Source: Gloeopeniophorella convolvens | Taxonomy: Eukaryota > Basidiomycota > Agaricomycetes > Russulales | Direction: 5' to 3' | Assembly (NCBI GenBank): GCA_022496205.1 | Contig: WTXD01000001.1 | Coordinates: 1,550,001-1,614,000, forward strand | DNA: 64,000 nucleotides | Shown here: positions 35,421-47,434 of the stretch, piece after piece | Numbering within the stretch: the first letter of the stretch is position 1 | Layout of the letters: each line of letters starts with the position of its first letter | Position numbers and translations under genes: made by a program | Notes under the pieces: generated by a model | Seen by the model: the letters and a program-made list of their open reading frames with translations, nothing else | The model's database searches: none | What the model was told of the DNA's origin: nothing

Positions 35421-35716
35421 AGAGCCGGCGGTGCGCGGTTTGCTCGTGCACGGAATGAATGCAGACCAGATGCCCAACTTACATTATGTAGAGTACATGA
35501 CGTGAAGCAGCGTACTTACACAAACAGACGCGGTCCTCCATACTCTCAATGTTTTCTTCCTGTTATTTCTTTGTAGGGGAGGGTATTTATACGTGCAGAT
35601 TGATTTGGTACATGGCAGTGGCTCGCACTGGAGATGACAGCAAGATATACGAAGACAAAGCAAAGCAAAGATAGCGTGGCACTATGGTCGGCCATCGTCA
35701 TCACTGTCGCTATCCG
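35421..35716. other. Convergent 3' intergenic region
   Basis: Short AT-richer spacer between the kinase stop and the stop of the Ctr-like gene. No gene is visible. It should hold both 3' ends. Confidence 0.5.
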
Positions 35717-36787
35717 CTACGCGGAACAGTTTCGACTGCGAATCGGAGCGCGCGTGCGCATGGGCGTTGCCCCCAAGCAGCGTGCGCGCAACGTCGCGCC
35801 CGCTGCCGTGCTCCCACATCGGCACGCCATCGCCGTCGTCGGCTGAGACCCGGTACGAGCTGACACGCTCCGTCGAGCCGTGCAGGCCGAGCTCGACGGC
35901 TGCTGCGTCGGCACGCGCGAGATTCGACTCGTTCGGGTGAATGAAGAGCCCCGCGGGCTTTGACTTGGCGCGTGGGCGGTGTCGCTTAGGGGAGGACGTT
36001 GGGGAGAGGAGGTAGTATGCGCTACGGGTGCTGCTTCAGCGCCTAGGTAGAGGAAAGGGTAAGGGTAATGACGTACTCGCGGTGTTCGGGGCTATGGGAC
36101 AGGTCATAGTATTCGATGAAGAATTGGCCCACTGCGAGCGAGGTGACCTGTCGCACGCGCCTGAGTGGGTAGTCGGGGAAACGGTTGACATATGATGAAC
36201 TCACGATGATGGTAATGAGCCTGAGCGCTATGATGAGTATGATGATCAGACGGGAACTCACAGGTCGACACTCACCAGACATGGAACGTCATAGACAGTA
36301 ACATATACAGCCTGCGGACGGTGCAGAGTGAGTGAGAAGCACGGGAGGTAGCTCTCAGGACACACAGTCGCAGAAGTGTCGCCATCCAGTAGAGGCTCGC
36401 GCGCCATAGTGATGTGCGCGCTCGAGACTGGCGCACGGCTCGGAAGGGAGACCAATGTTGCGAAAGCGCAAATGTGAGGGAGCTGCGCGGCACGAGGGGC
36501 CTTAGTTAACAATGAGAGCAGAGTAGGGAGAGGACACACCGCTCGGCAAGGCAGATAAGGATGGTGATGGCAGAGGCAGTGACGAAGGTGCCGAAAGACG
36601 TGAGGAGAAGGCCAGGGAACAGTACATGCTCTCCGTAGAAGGATGTATGCAAATGGTCTTCCCACCCGCCGTCCATTTTCATGTTGCGCCGCAAGATAGA
36701 GTATAACAAAGAGAGAATAAGGAACGACAAGAAGAGACAAGTGGCCGCACCGCTGAGGGGCTGAAGGATGGTGATGTAGGGAATGGT
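35717..36787 (-). CDS. Ctr-like copper transporter candidate with conserved C-terminal tail
   Basis: Minus-strand exons read TIPYITILQPLSGAATCLFL, SFLILSLLYSILRRNMKMDG, then VLFPGLLLTSFGTFVTASAI and TILICLAER. Next come LLTF-type basic sequence with SLYWMATLLRL, LYMLLSMTFHVW, LITII and VTSLAVGQFFIEYYDL. The MLLSM (MxxxM) in a membrane helix after a basic cytosolic loop fits the Ctr copper-transporter pattern. Splicing a 46-nt intron (GTACGTCA to GAAGCAG) adds a tail with SPKRHRPRAKSKPAGLFIHP and NESNLARADAAAVELGLHG before a stop at 35717-35719. Five or so introns are needed, all with plausible sites. The 5' end is unresolved: no in-frame ATG joins cleanly upstream of 36787, although an earlier ATG at 36730 exists. 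The family assignment is moderate. Confidence 0.5.
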
Positions 36788-39174
36788 CGCCGGCGCTAAG
36801 CCGGCGGCTCACCGCTTTCTATTTCTGGGGACCAATGAGCGTCGGCATCGGATCCTTCCACAGAGCACAACCACACCCATCCTACGCAACTCGTTGGTTC
36901 GTTCATCATTGTGTGAAGAGCGTATTGTTGCAAAAGTAGTGTGGCAGTATTGCAAGATCTGCGTGACATCAGGCGCTAGCAGTTGCCCGCAGTTCAATGC
37001 GGGACTGTCTCAAGCCGGAGGTGCTACTATATGCAATACTCCCTCCTGGTTGTGACGCCAGCTCCGGATCGAACAAATATCAAAACGGCAGCATCATGCT
37101 TGCACGGGTACATTCCGTCTTGGTACCCACTTCACCGTCGTAACGAGCGTGACTGTTAGCCTGGACAGTCGGACGTCTTACCCTAAGTGCAGTGCAAAGA
37201 ATGCCATCTCAGTAATATGCTTCGGCCAACCCTTCCAATTTGACTTTCACAGGGCCCCGCTGTTCTTCTGGTTCAAGGCGGAGGCCGGTGCGACTCAGAG
37301 GGTTCATTTTCTCCTCACGCTGCGGACAGCGCTCCACATTGTCCAGCCTGGTGAGCATCCGTCAATCTTCGAAAGTACCGCCTCAATCTATTCGGACCCT
37401 CTTTCGCCTATTCAGGAGCAGCGATTATCTTAGAACACGAGTCTCCACTACAAAGGCGTGTAACAGCCATCCGCGTCCTCAAGGTCTTGAACCCTGCTGG
37501 AGGTCAACTGCTCAGTCAGTTGAATAAAATAGTTATAAGTCTTCATATTGACGGCACAACTTGCGCTTTCCGTGCCGTGCAAGCACTTTGGGAACGCAGC
37601 AACATCATTCACCATTGACACTACCGCAGCGTTGCAGATCTGCAGTGAAACTGGACGCGGCAACATAAAAAATAATAACTACAAGGTGTATGTAGATATG
37701 CAACTTCCAAACTCACTCAGTGTAGGTATGCAGTACACACATACAAACTGAGTTCTCTAATACATTAAGGTGCATAATGCAGTGTCACTAGATGTACGCC
37801 GTTTGGATGGTGTGGGATGCCACCACGGCCAATGCGCACCCAAAGGACACCTGGGGTTCCCGTGAACGAGAAAAATACAAAGTGACTCCAGGCCGTGCAA
37901 AGAAGAGGGGTGCCCTCAAACACTGTCCGAATCGTAACCTGAGGGGTCTTTTCTTCCTGGAGACAATTGTTTCGTCTAAGACAGAAGGCGGCGGGTATAG
38001 CGAAGCGATGTTCCACGAGATCACTGCGGTACCCGCCTCGTGGGGTTCACGCCGCCATCGAAGAGCTAATGCGGAATGTAGGGACCAGAGAGGCAAGGAA
38101 GCTATGATCGTGTTTTCGTGTAAGCCTGTGATCCTAGGGTGCGCCGTGAGCAATTGCGCGATCGCAGTGGCGCGCTTCGATTCCAACAGAATCGTGACAC
38201 CTTGAGGTTGCAGCGTGTCTAACCCTCGGCACTCGCGACACCATTATCAGAAAACAGAGGAAAGGCGTGGGTTCGATAGCCATAGGGTGGTGCAGTGGTG
38301 AGGGATGGTTTCGGGTCCTACAAGTTGCTGTGAGGCCTTACGAGGCGAGCATGCGAATCGGCCACACGGTGGTTGCCGGGCCCGAGCTCGATCAGCGCCT
38401 GTTGCACGGCCGCCCGGCCAGTGTCACTCGCCCAACCAACTTCCAACGCAATTTATTACCAACAATCAACTCAAGTGCTTGACTCACCCTTAGTTTGATG
38501 TTCAGCTCGACTCTGACCACGTTTTATCTTACCTACTCCGGATTCTGATAGTCAAGAATCGACTGGGACCCGGGCCACTGTATTCGCAATTGTTCCAGGC
38601 TCCAGCAACGCTGTGCTGCCATGCGTTTATCATAATCTGTCAACGCCACCGAGAATGTACTGCTGTCGCGTGCATGCAATACTTAGTATGATGGACGATG
38701 GTGCGACTATTGCCTCGCAGTCGCTGCGAGACTGAGCCATAGCCGCAATTGACGCCTCGTCCTGAGATGGGATTCGCGACTTGACCAGAACTCTTAACTA
38801 CTAGGGCGCAACTACCTTGCGCAGTTGCTGTATCTTCTGAGAAGCCGCAATGCTAGATGAAGCCTGGGCAGTACTTCCATGCGACATAGCTCCCCTACCA
38901 AGCTCCGCCATGCACCGCACTCCAAGGCTGCATGCCCTCGTGCCTCTTAACGGCCAGGTGCGTTCTTTCCCGCATACTGAATACTGCCGTTATCCTATGC
39001 CTCCACCTCTTCCATTCACACGTAACCTTAGATCAACGATCGACCTAGGAACGTGGGCATTGGCGTGCATGCGCTGTGGGGCCGGGTTAGCACCGCCCAC
39101 CGAGTTGACAGTGACCACTTATAATCCAGCAGCTCAAGCGCAGTAGCTGAACCGTGCTTGGGACACCCCCTCAC
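36788..39174. other. 2.4-kb region without a recognisable gene
   Basis: Apart from the unresolved 5' end of the Ctr-like gene near 36.8-36.9 kb, no gene can be supported. Overlapping open frames on both strands at 37788-38205 cannot both be real, and neither resembles a known family. The sequence is AT-richer than the flanking genes. No transposase, reverse transcriptase or tRNA wording was recognised. Confidence 0.4.
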
Positions 39175-42100
39175 ATGAACTCCTCTACCTCTCCAACGCT
39201 TCAGACTCCGCCTGACTCGGTGAGCTCAGTCTGGTTTACTTGCTTGACCAGGGCTCACTCCGTTGTTCAGGATCAGTCGCAGGCCCTGTCCATTACCTCG
39301 GGCGCACTCCAAGGGTTGCTCGGACCATTAAAACAGCTCGGTATCAAGCCTGCTCAGTGGTATGCCTTCGCCTTCGGCTAGTATGCTTGGAGAAGCTCTG
39401 TGGCTCACCTTCCCTGTCTTAGCGACGTTGGGGCGACACTCAAGGAACATACCTACTCGCCTACGAACGGTTCCTACGCAGGTTATCTGCTCAGCACGGT
39501 CTTAGTGGGGTATGCATAAGGATATTCCACATTGATCGTCAACTGACGTGCCCCGTGCAGGTGCACCCAGTCTGCGCTCTTGAGCCTGTGGATGCGCCAA
39601 TCTTTCGAGGATGTCATTTCCGTCTCTCTCATCACCTTCCTGCTGGGTGGCCTCATACTGTCTGTATGGTTCAACTTCAGAGCCATGCACCGCGCTCTCG
39701 GGGATATGTCTACGAAACTCAATGAAACCCATGGTGCGGTCAAGGTGAGCTGTGTTGCTTTTTGGGGATTTCTCTTGGTTCTTACGACACCTACAAGTCC
39801 ATTGAACACGCTATCAACGACTTTGTCTCCAAGGCCACAGAGACGACTGAAGCCAAAGTCCCAGAGATGGTCGAACCCGAGGTCCCGGAGACGGTTGCGT
39901 CCGATGTCAAAGCTGGCGTACCGGCGGTTGACGTCCAGGGTGTTGAAGAGGAAGTTCCGGAGACGACAGCGATCGCTGTTCCAACCGTTCCAGAGGACCG
40001 CCCAGAAGCGGAGACGCAAATCAGCCAGTCAGGCGAAGAGGCGGCCCCTACACAACCAAGCGAATTGGTCGAGGGCCTTGAATACATCGATACCCCTGTT
40101 TTCTTGCCGGAGGTGCCAGCCGAACAAGTCGTGTCTGCTGCGGAAGTTCCAGTCGAGCGTGCTATCTTGCCCGCGGAACCCACCACTAGTCGCTGGACGC
40201 CCGGCTTGGCCGAAATGAAGCAACAAGTGGCGCAGTTTGCTGGTCGCTTTCTCACAAGGGTCTCTGGCCCCACGCATGTAAGTTCCGTGCTTCTTTGTGC
40301 CAGTATGTATCTTAATCTTCATCCTCCCAGGACGCGTATGACAGACGTCCTATCCTTGGGATCGAGAAACCGCATGTTGCTGCGCTCCGGCGGGCCGAAG
40401 TCAGCCTCCTGATGCACTGCGCAGAGCTCCCTACGGCCGACTTCGCCTCTCCGGAAGGCTACTTCACTTCTGCCTCTACGATTTATTGTCCTACTGGAGA
40501 CCCAAAGGACGATGGCAACATCGCGTTCAGCACTGCAATGGACTGCTTCGATACCCTCGAGTTTCCCGGCTCTATGCAGGATCAGATGGAGTTCTCCGCC
40601 AAGGTCTGCGATCTCGCGCAGGCGCTCAGTGACCTAGGCTTCCACGAGTTCGCCCTCATTGTGTCTGAACCGGCGCTTGCTCTCCATCAGGGGAACCTTT
40701 CCCAGGGATTCGATGCGTTCCGCGTCGAGTTTGCCTCCCTCCTTTCCCTACGCGCAGGGATCCTGGGCGAAGTCAAGAAGCTCGACGAAGCCATCGAGTC
40801 AGCCAGCGAGTCAGTGAGGCTCCTCAAGGAGCACGAAGAACCTCACGGTCCATTCACTCCAGAGTTGGCATATGCTCGGCTTCGCCACGGCATTCTGCTC
40901 GACTCTGCAGGACAAGTCCTGGAGGCCGCTGGCGTGATATTTGAACTCATCGACAGCCTTGGCGGGGTAGTCGACACGCGGTGGGACATGAAGCCCCTTC
41001 TCGCGCTGGCTCAACTGTGCCTCGCACATGTACTCCGGAGGACCGACATCGACGCTGCGCTTCCCGCAGTGGACGAGGCGATCGAGCTGTCTCGCACCGC
41101 ACTGGGCACCGACTCTCGCGGTATCTTGGGCACCGCGCTACTCGTCAAGGCGCAGTTGATGTCTTCCCAGGCTCAAGACGACCTGGCCCACGTTTTCAGC
41201 GATGAAGCAATCACCCACCTTCGCAGTGTTTCTGACACCAAGCGACCTACATTCTCCCTCATTCTGGCACACGCCCTCACCACACATTCGCATTTGTTGA
41301 AGAAAGGGAAGCACGCACCCGAATCGTACTCAGCTGCCAAGGACGCGGCCGAGCTATACCAGGAGCTCCATACCTCAGCGCCTCGCCCTCTAGCGCGGCC
41401 ATTGGCTTACGCGCTTTTCCACCTGTCAAAGTACCGCTCGGGCGACAAGAGGCGGGATCTTGGGGACCTCAGATTCGCCGAGTCTGCGGTTGCCCTATTC
41501 CGTTCGCTCGAGCCTATGGATATTCCCGGCCTGGCAGACGCGTTGTATCTCTACGCGGACCGCATGCTTGAAGTCGACAAGAACCGCGAGGCAGCCACGT
41601 ATGCAGAGGAGTCGGTCCTGCATTTCCGGACGGCGAGGGATGAAGACCCAGAAAGATGGTCTCTCGATCTCATCTTCTCGCTTTCGCTGGCGTCCTCCTG
41701 TCTCGCCTGTACTGAGCGCGCCGAAGCTGCGCTAGAGTACGCGAAGCAAGCCGTCGACGTGCAGCGTTGGAGGGCAAGCGACGGGGATGACAAGAACTAC
41801 AAGCCGCATCTGAAGCAGTTGCTCATATCTGTCGTCATGCGACTGCAGGAGTTGGATAGGCCCGACGAGGATGCCCTTCCATGGATGGTGGAACTTCAAG
41901 GCGTTGACGCAAATTCTGTTGAAGGCTCTGATGTACCCGTGATTCGCAGGAGCGGCGGCAAGCCCGGAGGCAAGGACAACCAGTTCCGGAAGGAGACCAG
42001 CGTTTGGATGGACCCTAGTACCATCCCGCAGGGGGCCGCGCAGAGCAAGCAGAATGTGCCAGTGGTCCCATCCCCGTCCCCGCCCCCACCTGAGACGAAC

Positions 42101-42767
42101 GACCGCTACCTGGCGCCGCGGGCAGACAAGGGCAAAGGAAGAGCGACGCCCAGCACCCTTTCCAGACCCAACTCCGCCAACTCCGCCGCTTCTAGGGCTC
42201 CGGACGAGGAGATATACAGCCCGGGCACGACTGGGCAGCGCAGGCTCCCGGGATCGGCCTTGTGGACCTCCCATCCCCGAGAGGCTCGCTCGCCAGGGAC
42301 ACTCCCGGGCTCGATGGCGCCCGCCTGGGCGGCGGTCTCGGCATGGGAGGCGGCCCCGGTACGGCTCGCGCCCTGACGGAAGTCGTCCTGGCAGCATGGC
42401 AGGGCTCGCGGACGGGCTCCTCGGTATGGGTGGCCTCGGCGGCCTCGGGGCCGGCGGCATGGGTGGCCTAGGTGCCAGCTTGGGCGGCTTAGGAGGCATG
42501 GGCGGTCTAGGAGGCATGGGAGGCTTGGGAGGACGCATGGATGGCTTCGGCCCTGGCGGTCTGGATAGAGAGCTCTTCGGCCCTGGCTTCCGGTTTGGCC
42601 CAGGAGGGGCCTGGCCTGGCGCGGTAGGACCCTCGGTGGGGACGACGCGCGGCGCAGCGCCCAGGCCCTCAACCTGCCCAGCCCAGAGGTGGTTCAGGAC
42701 CACAGGCAAAGGTGGCAGTTGGAGCGGCAGCGGCCTCCAAAGCCGGCTGAGCGACGATACTCCTTAG
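39175..42767 (+). CDS. TPR-like membrane-anchored protein with Gly/Met-rich tail
   Basis: A likely first exon starts at the ATG at 39175 (MNSSTSPTLQTPPDS). A 51-nt intron leads to DQSQALSITSGALQGLLGPL and KQLGIKPAQWYAFAFG. After unresolved junctions (39.38-39.57 kb) a membrane segment follows: MRQSFEDVISVSLITFLLGG, LILSVWFNF. An intron leads to SIEHAINDFVSKATETTEAK and an acidic Val/Pro/Glu region. A large exon after DAYDRRPILGIEKPHVAALR carries many TPR-like helical pairs (EVKKLDEAIESASESVRLLK, REAATYAEESVLHF, AEAALEYAKQAVDVQRW). The end contains repeated GMGGLGG units, reached only through two frame changes near 42265-42410 that short introns or indels could explain. The stop at 42765-42767 is therefore tentative. 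The function is unknown; a scaffold is the safest guess. Confidence 0.6.
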
Positions 42768-43250
42768 AGCATTGTTTCTTGGCAAGTTGACGTGATACTT
42801 ACAGGTGGCGATACGCGCCCACGATGCACCATACCTTCAATTCTCGTTTGGACTTGTCTGCGCGCTCGTCGATGTAATACCTATTTTTGCCCTCGATGGG
42901 CACTCGATCAACGTCATGTATCGGTGGTATATATCATATCCTCAGTGTTTCGTGACACCAGTGGTGAGAACAAGTATGCGCGCCAATCCATCCCCAAGGT
43001 CGTGAGCTTCGCAAACTGCTTGATCATGAAGCTTAGCCTCAGCCTCACCACTTCTACCGCATCGTTACTGGAGCGCAATAGGGCACCGCAACAGTTATAT
43101 AGCTCTAGGATATACATACACATGACCCTTATGATGCCGTGGAATAATCGACTCATAACAAAAAGAACGTGATGGGGCACGTCGAGCGTCGTCTCCGCAA
43201 TGCGCAAGGGTGCCGTACCTCGGACTAAGTAAGAATAAGGTAACCTATAT
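42768..43250. other. Convergent intergenic region
   Basis: Lies between the tails of the TPR-like gene and EXO5. No gene was recognised. It includes an AT-richer segment at 42.9-43.2 kb. Confidence 0.45.
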
Positions 43251-45544
43251 TCAAGCAGAGTTCGTGGTGCGCTCGCCCTCCGTTCTGCGGGAGACGCGTT
43301 CCATGTACTCCGCCTCGGCCTCCTTCGCCTTCTTCTCGCGCCACTCGCAGCCCTCGCGGTACTCACACGAACTGCGCGCCCATCAGCCCACGCAGCCAAG
43401 ACCCAAAAGTAAAACAACAAGGACTCACAAGCAGCGGTGCGAGTGCTCCAAGTCGACGCCGACCGGCGCACGCTCGCCGCGCCACCACCGCAGCACGCTC
43501 CGCACGTGCGCGAGCATGGCCTCTTCGTCGAACGGGAACGTCTTCCGCCCGATGATGCGCGACACCCTCCGCGAGGGCGAAGGCGTGCGTTCCGCGGGCG
43601 GCGCGAGCAGGCCCGGTCCGCCCAGCTCGGCGATGTTGCGCTCGGCCGTCGGCGCGTCCTCAGGCCGCGCGCTCTCCACCACAGCCTCGAGCAGACTCGG
43701 CCCAGCGCGGTCGAGCACGCCGTCCTGCGCCCTCCACGCGAGGTCTGGTCGGCTAGATGGCACACTCGTGAGCGCATTTACGAGAGCCTCAGGCGCGCCA
43801 CCGCTGCCGGACGCGCGCGTCGCGTCCCGCAGGCTCTCCGCGATCGCACGCTCGAGGTCCGCGTCGCGCCCCTGCTCGCGCAGGCTCTCCTCGATCGCGC
43901 GCGCGATGTCCTGCGCCTCGCGGTCCGCCGCGCGGAACTCGGCCGCGACGCTCCGCACGCGCGGCTGTGTGCGGTATACGATCTCGAGCGTGCGCGCGAC
44001 GCCGCGCACGCGTAGCGCGCTGACGGCCGCGCGCCAGCAGTCCGCGAGGTCGTCGAGGCACGCGGGGTATGCGAGCACGACACCGGGCTCCATCTCGCGC
44101 GCGAGGCCGGACTGCAGGAGGAAGGCGTGCGACAACTGCGCGTGCGGATCGGCCTGTACGGTCGACCAGAAGGCGTCGAAGGGGAAGGCGGGGGAGAGGA
44201 GCGCGGAGAGGAGGTGGCGGTAGAGCATGAGCTGCATGCGCGACGCGAGGGCGTCGTCATCTGAGGGGAGCGTTGACGAGCGGCGTGTCTTGGTGTCGAG
44301 GAGGTGGAGCTCGTGCGTGGGCGGTTGCGGGCCCGACGTGCGCTTGTGCGATTTGGACTTCCGGGATGGCTTGGGTGGCGAGCCGAAGAAGGTTGTGATT
44401 TGGGACTGCTGTGATGGGGATGATGGTTCGCGCTGTTTCTTCGGCTTGCGAGGGGTTCCTGGCGCAGACATCGGAGCGCGCTTGTTCTGCGAATTCTGTG
44501 CAACTTCGGGCTCGGGAAGTTTCTGAAGCGATATCTCATCCTAAACCAAGATAAGCGCCTGTGCCAACTTCCATCGCTGAGATACTCACTATTACTCCAA
44601 TGACAACCTGGTCTTGAACAGTACCAAATACAGGCATTTCGCGCTATGGTCATATGAGCATTGGCGAGGAACGTGGGGAGGCTTGGCTCACGCTGAAGCC
44701 TAACTCTCTGAGGCTTTCCAAGCACGAGAGCATGTTGACGAAACTAGCATGCGTGTATGGGTAGGTGGTCCTGACAACACCACGGCCATCACACACCGTA
44801 AAGCCCAAAACTCTTCTCGCGTCTGGATATCGACGACTACTTCTTCAGGATGAACTTCGCGTTCCAATTCCTTGTGGACGGACTGTGCCACGGCGAAGAG
44901 ATTATGGGTTGTATGTCAGGCAAGGTTCAGACGCGTTTGAGAACGGGACTCACCCTTCCGCGGTCCATAATCTTCTCATTTTCCTCTGCAACTTTCTTCT
45001 GCACCGCGATGACCTTGCCCTTTGACGAGACGAAAGTTTCAGGTCTGTCTGCAACGACGCGGTTCCGCCCCTGGCGGAGTCCATAGTCAAACTGCACTTC
45101 ACACCTCGATGCAAGCACTGCTCATCAGCATTCATTCGGCCCCCGTAACACTGCCCTCAAGACGCACCATGAAGGCCCAACCAGATCTGTGACGCTCAGC
45201 GTTCCACGCCGCCTGTACTCTTCAAACGGACTGCGCGTATCGGGCCCGCGAAGGTGGGCATCTCTCCGTTCCCTCTGAGTGCTGGCACTGCCCGCGCCAC
45301 CGAGGCCACCCTCACTCCTACCTCCGTCCTGAGCGGCCTTGTCAACACGGACGTCAGAAGCACTCTCGAGCGCGACAGCAATCTGAGGACCACCAGATGC
45401 GCCGGCGCCGGGACGGCTCTGCGCTCCGTCAGCACCCGGCGACGGGCTGCGCGGGTGCTCGTGCGTCGCAGCGTCGATGCGCGTAAAGTCGGCGGCGGAG
45501 AACTCGGAAAGGTCGTACGCGTCGTATTCGTCGTCAGAGTCCAT
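43251..45544 (-). CDS. EXO5: Exonuclease V (EXO5/DEM1), Fe-S single-strand DNA exonuclease
   Basis: The ATG at 45542-45544 begins MDSDDEYDAYDLSEFSAADF, then a disordered region. TLSVTDLVGPSWC, with the first cluster Cys, splices to EVQFDYGLRQGRNRVVADRP and ETFVSSKGKVIAVQKKVAEE. It continues to SVHKELEREVHPEEVVVDIQ, REMPVFGTVQDQVVIGVIDE and, after a basic insert, LHLLDTKTRRSSTLPSDDDA. The GVIDE and DTKT residues form the RecB-like nuclease site. The last intron (donor GTGAGTCC) joins HRC to FSCEYREGCEWREKKAKEAE, giving the three C-terminal cluster cysteines, with the stop at 43251-43253. In yeast the enzyme maintains mitochondrial DNA; in humans it acts in nuclear repair. A long insert of about 50 residues rich in Ser/Pro/Lys precedes the nuclease core. 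Confidence 0.88.
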
Positions 45545-46270
45545 GGGCGGTGGTGTGCCAGAAACGAGCGGTGAGACGAGCGGAGTACATGTATGACGAC
45601 CGGTCTTGATCCACTGTCGGCAGCAGCTGTGTCAATGTGAGTCGGGTGGGCGCGTCACGTCCAAGTCGACTCCGACGCGCGCACTGGTGCGTGATCGCGG
45701 GTGGCTCATGGACACGGTCCCGAGACCCGCGCACCGTGAGAGTTTCGGACGCTCGGTTCCGCTGCCATTGTCCTCTGAGTTGCCTCTGACGACCATGCTA
45801 GCTGATGTTCTTGGACTAGACCTGTGCTGCGCCTCTCCTTACTAGGTTCCGTATCTGCTAAAACGTGCCTCCGCGCGCTGCGCACCCGGGGCGCCTGCAC
45901 TGCCCTGCATGGCGGTCACAGGGGCAAAACGGTCGTCCCACGCGTGCCTCGCGGGGACCCACACCCGTCCTGTGTCTATGGGAAACGCGCTCGCGCTACA
46001 TCATCAATTTCCCGTCCCTAGCCTGTGCACTCGCTTTCCCTTCCCGCATACGGCTCCGGCGAGATACACGGTCCCGGTTGGACCTTGGGAGAATTCTCGT
46101 CAGCTTGCCCCGAGGTTACCGCTATGGTAGACGCTGTGGTAGACCTGGCACGGGCTCCCAGTCCCGGCCCCGTGCCGCCCTCATAAAATGCTGCACCGGG
46201 CCCTCTCCCACACTCCTACTTATCCACCGCACCTCCTGCTTTGCCCTCCATTTTTCCGTCTGCGATAGCC
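45545..46270. promoter_or_regulatory. Divergent promoter region, EXO5 and DUF6593 gene
   Basis: This 726-bp spacer separates two divergent starts. A CATAAAATG sequence at about 46182-46190 lies roughly 80 bp before the plus-strand ATG and may serve as a weak TATA element. Open frames inside it look non-coding. Confidence 0.45.
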
Positions 46271-46999
46271 ATGCCGCCCCCGAGGAAAGCCGAGCCCAAC
46301 CACAAGATGGTGTTCACGGCCAACAGCATACGCAACACGACGGTCTCTATTGATGATGACGGACTCTACTACGAGATCGTAACGCGCTCTTGGCACCCGC
46401 ATCTCACGAAGATCTTCAAGCTCGACAAGGAGACACGCGAGATGCTCCTCGTGTCCGAGATCGAGCGCGAGCCCGGCAAGAACGTGCGCGTGCGCTTTGG
46501 CGGCGAGCACGGCGAGTGGATCGATGAAGATGACTTCCTGAGGTGGGACCCGCAGAAGCGGTGGGCGCGCGCGCTGCTTGCATCTCTGTCCGTGCCGTTC
46601 TGACCCGGTGTCGCGTTACCAGTGGCGGCGTGTTTACGGGAGGCGAGGGCGTGGAATACCGATGGAAAAGTCACAGGCGGCGCCTCCAGGTAGCTCCGCT
46701 CAGCGTGATGCCATTGATTGCGATGCTGACGCCAACACATGCAGCTCGTGCGCGCTGATGACAGCGAGAAGGTGCCGTTGGCCAAGTACCACACGTATCA
46801 CCGCCACTTCTTCGTCTTCCGCATGTCGCAGCATGCATGGCTTGAGATCAAGCCAGAAGCAACAGAGGCAATGGACAAGTTGATCGGTACGCATCGTGCA
46901 CTCCACAAGCCTGAATTAGTACGCTGACCAGTGATGCCAGTGAGCTACTTGCTGGTGGAAAGGAGGCGCAGAGACTCGAAGAGTTTCGTTGGTTTATAA
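46271..46999 (+). CDS. DUF6593-family protein
   Basis: The ATG at 46271 begins MPPPRKAEPNHKMVFTANSI. The basidiomycete DUF6593 layout is visible: RNTTVSIDDDGLYYEIVTRS, KIFKLDKETREMLLVSEIER, RVRFGGEHGEWIDEDDFLRW, an intron, GGVFTGGEGVEYRWKSHRRR, a second intron, LVRADDSEKVPLAKYHTYHR and HFFVFRMSQHAWLEIKPEAT. A last intron (GTACGCAT to CTGACCAG) joins DKLI to VMPVSYLLVERRRRDSKSF and a TAA at 46997-46999. The GGEGVEYRWK motif and the final VSYLLVE strand are diagnostic. The biological role of the family is unknown; it is multi-copy in mushrooms. Confidence 0.78.
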
Positions 47000-47434
47000 G
47001 TTCTGCCTAACTGCATACACTCCTTGTTCTTGGGCAACCGGTTATTTATATCTTGGTAATACTACAGCATCCGCGCATTCCTTCAAACTTCAAACATCGT
47101 CCCCGGGCTGAACGCAGGTATATAGCGGATGTAGTACTTAGTCATGGGTCCTGACACAGTCGGCGTACCTTGAACGTCAGTCATCGCGTAGGGCTTTCCC
47201 AGTGGCTGCGCGAATTATCACATCTGTAGATGAAAATGCACACGCTGTCAGAACGCAAGACGAAGATTTGACGAAGATGGCCGCCGGCAAAGCGAAGCTC
47301 AATCGCAAGCCGGATCGATGTCGGGCGCTTCGCGGGCCGCGCGCAGCCGAGTCGTCTCCCGCTGCTTGACCGCATACCCCCACCGCCGCATACCCGCTCG
47401 ATTACAGCCCGTCTACGGAGACAGACTACAACCC
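47000..47434. other. Intergenic, promoter of the HIT-family gene
   Basis: 435 bp between the DUF6593 stop and the HIT start. No gene was seen. The last part is pyrimidine-rich, as expected near a fungal start. Confidence 0.45.

Noticed and set aside
37788..38205. Overlapping open frames on both strands of about 135 codons
   Set aside because: Neither has family wording, splice context or codon character better than the other.
38261..38350. Possible tRNA-like TTCGATA loop
   Set aside because: The flanking five bases do not pair and no matching D or anticodon arm was found.
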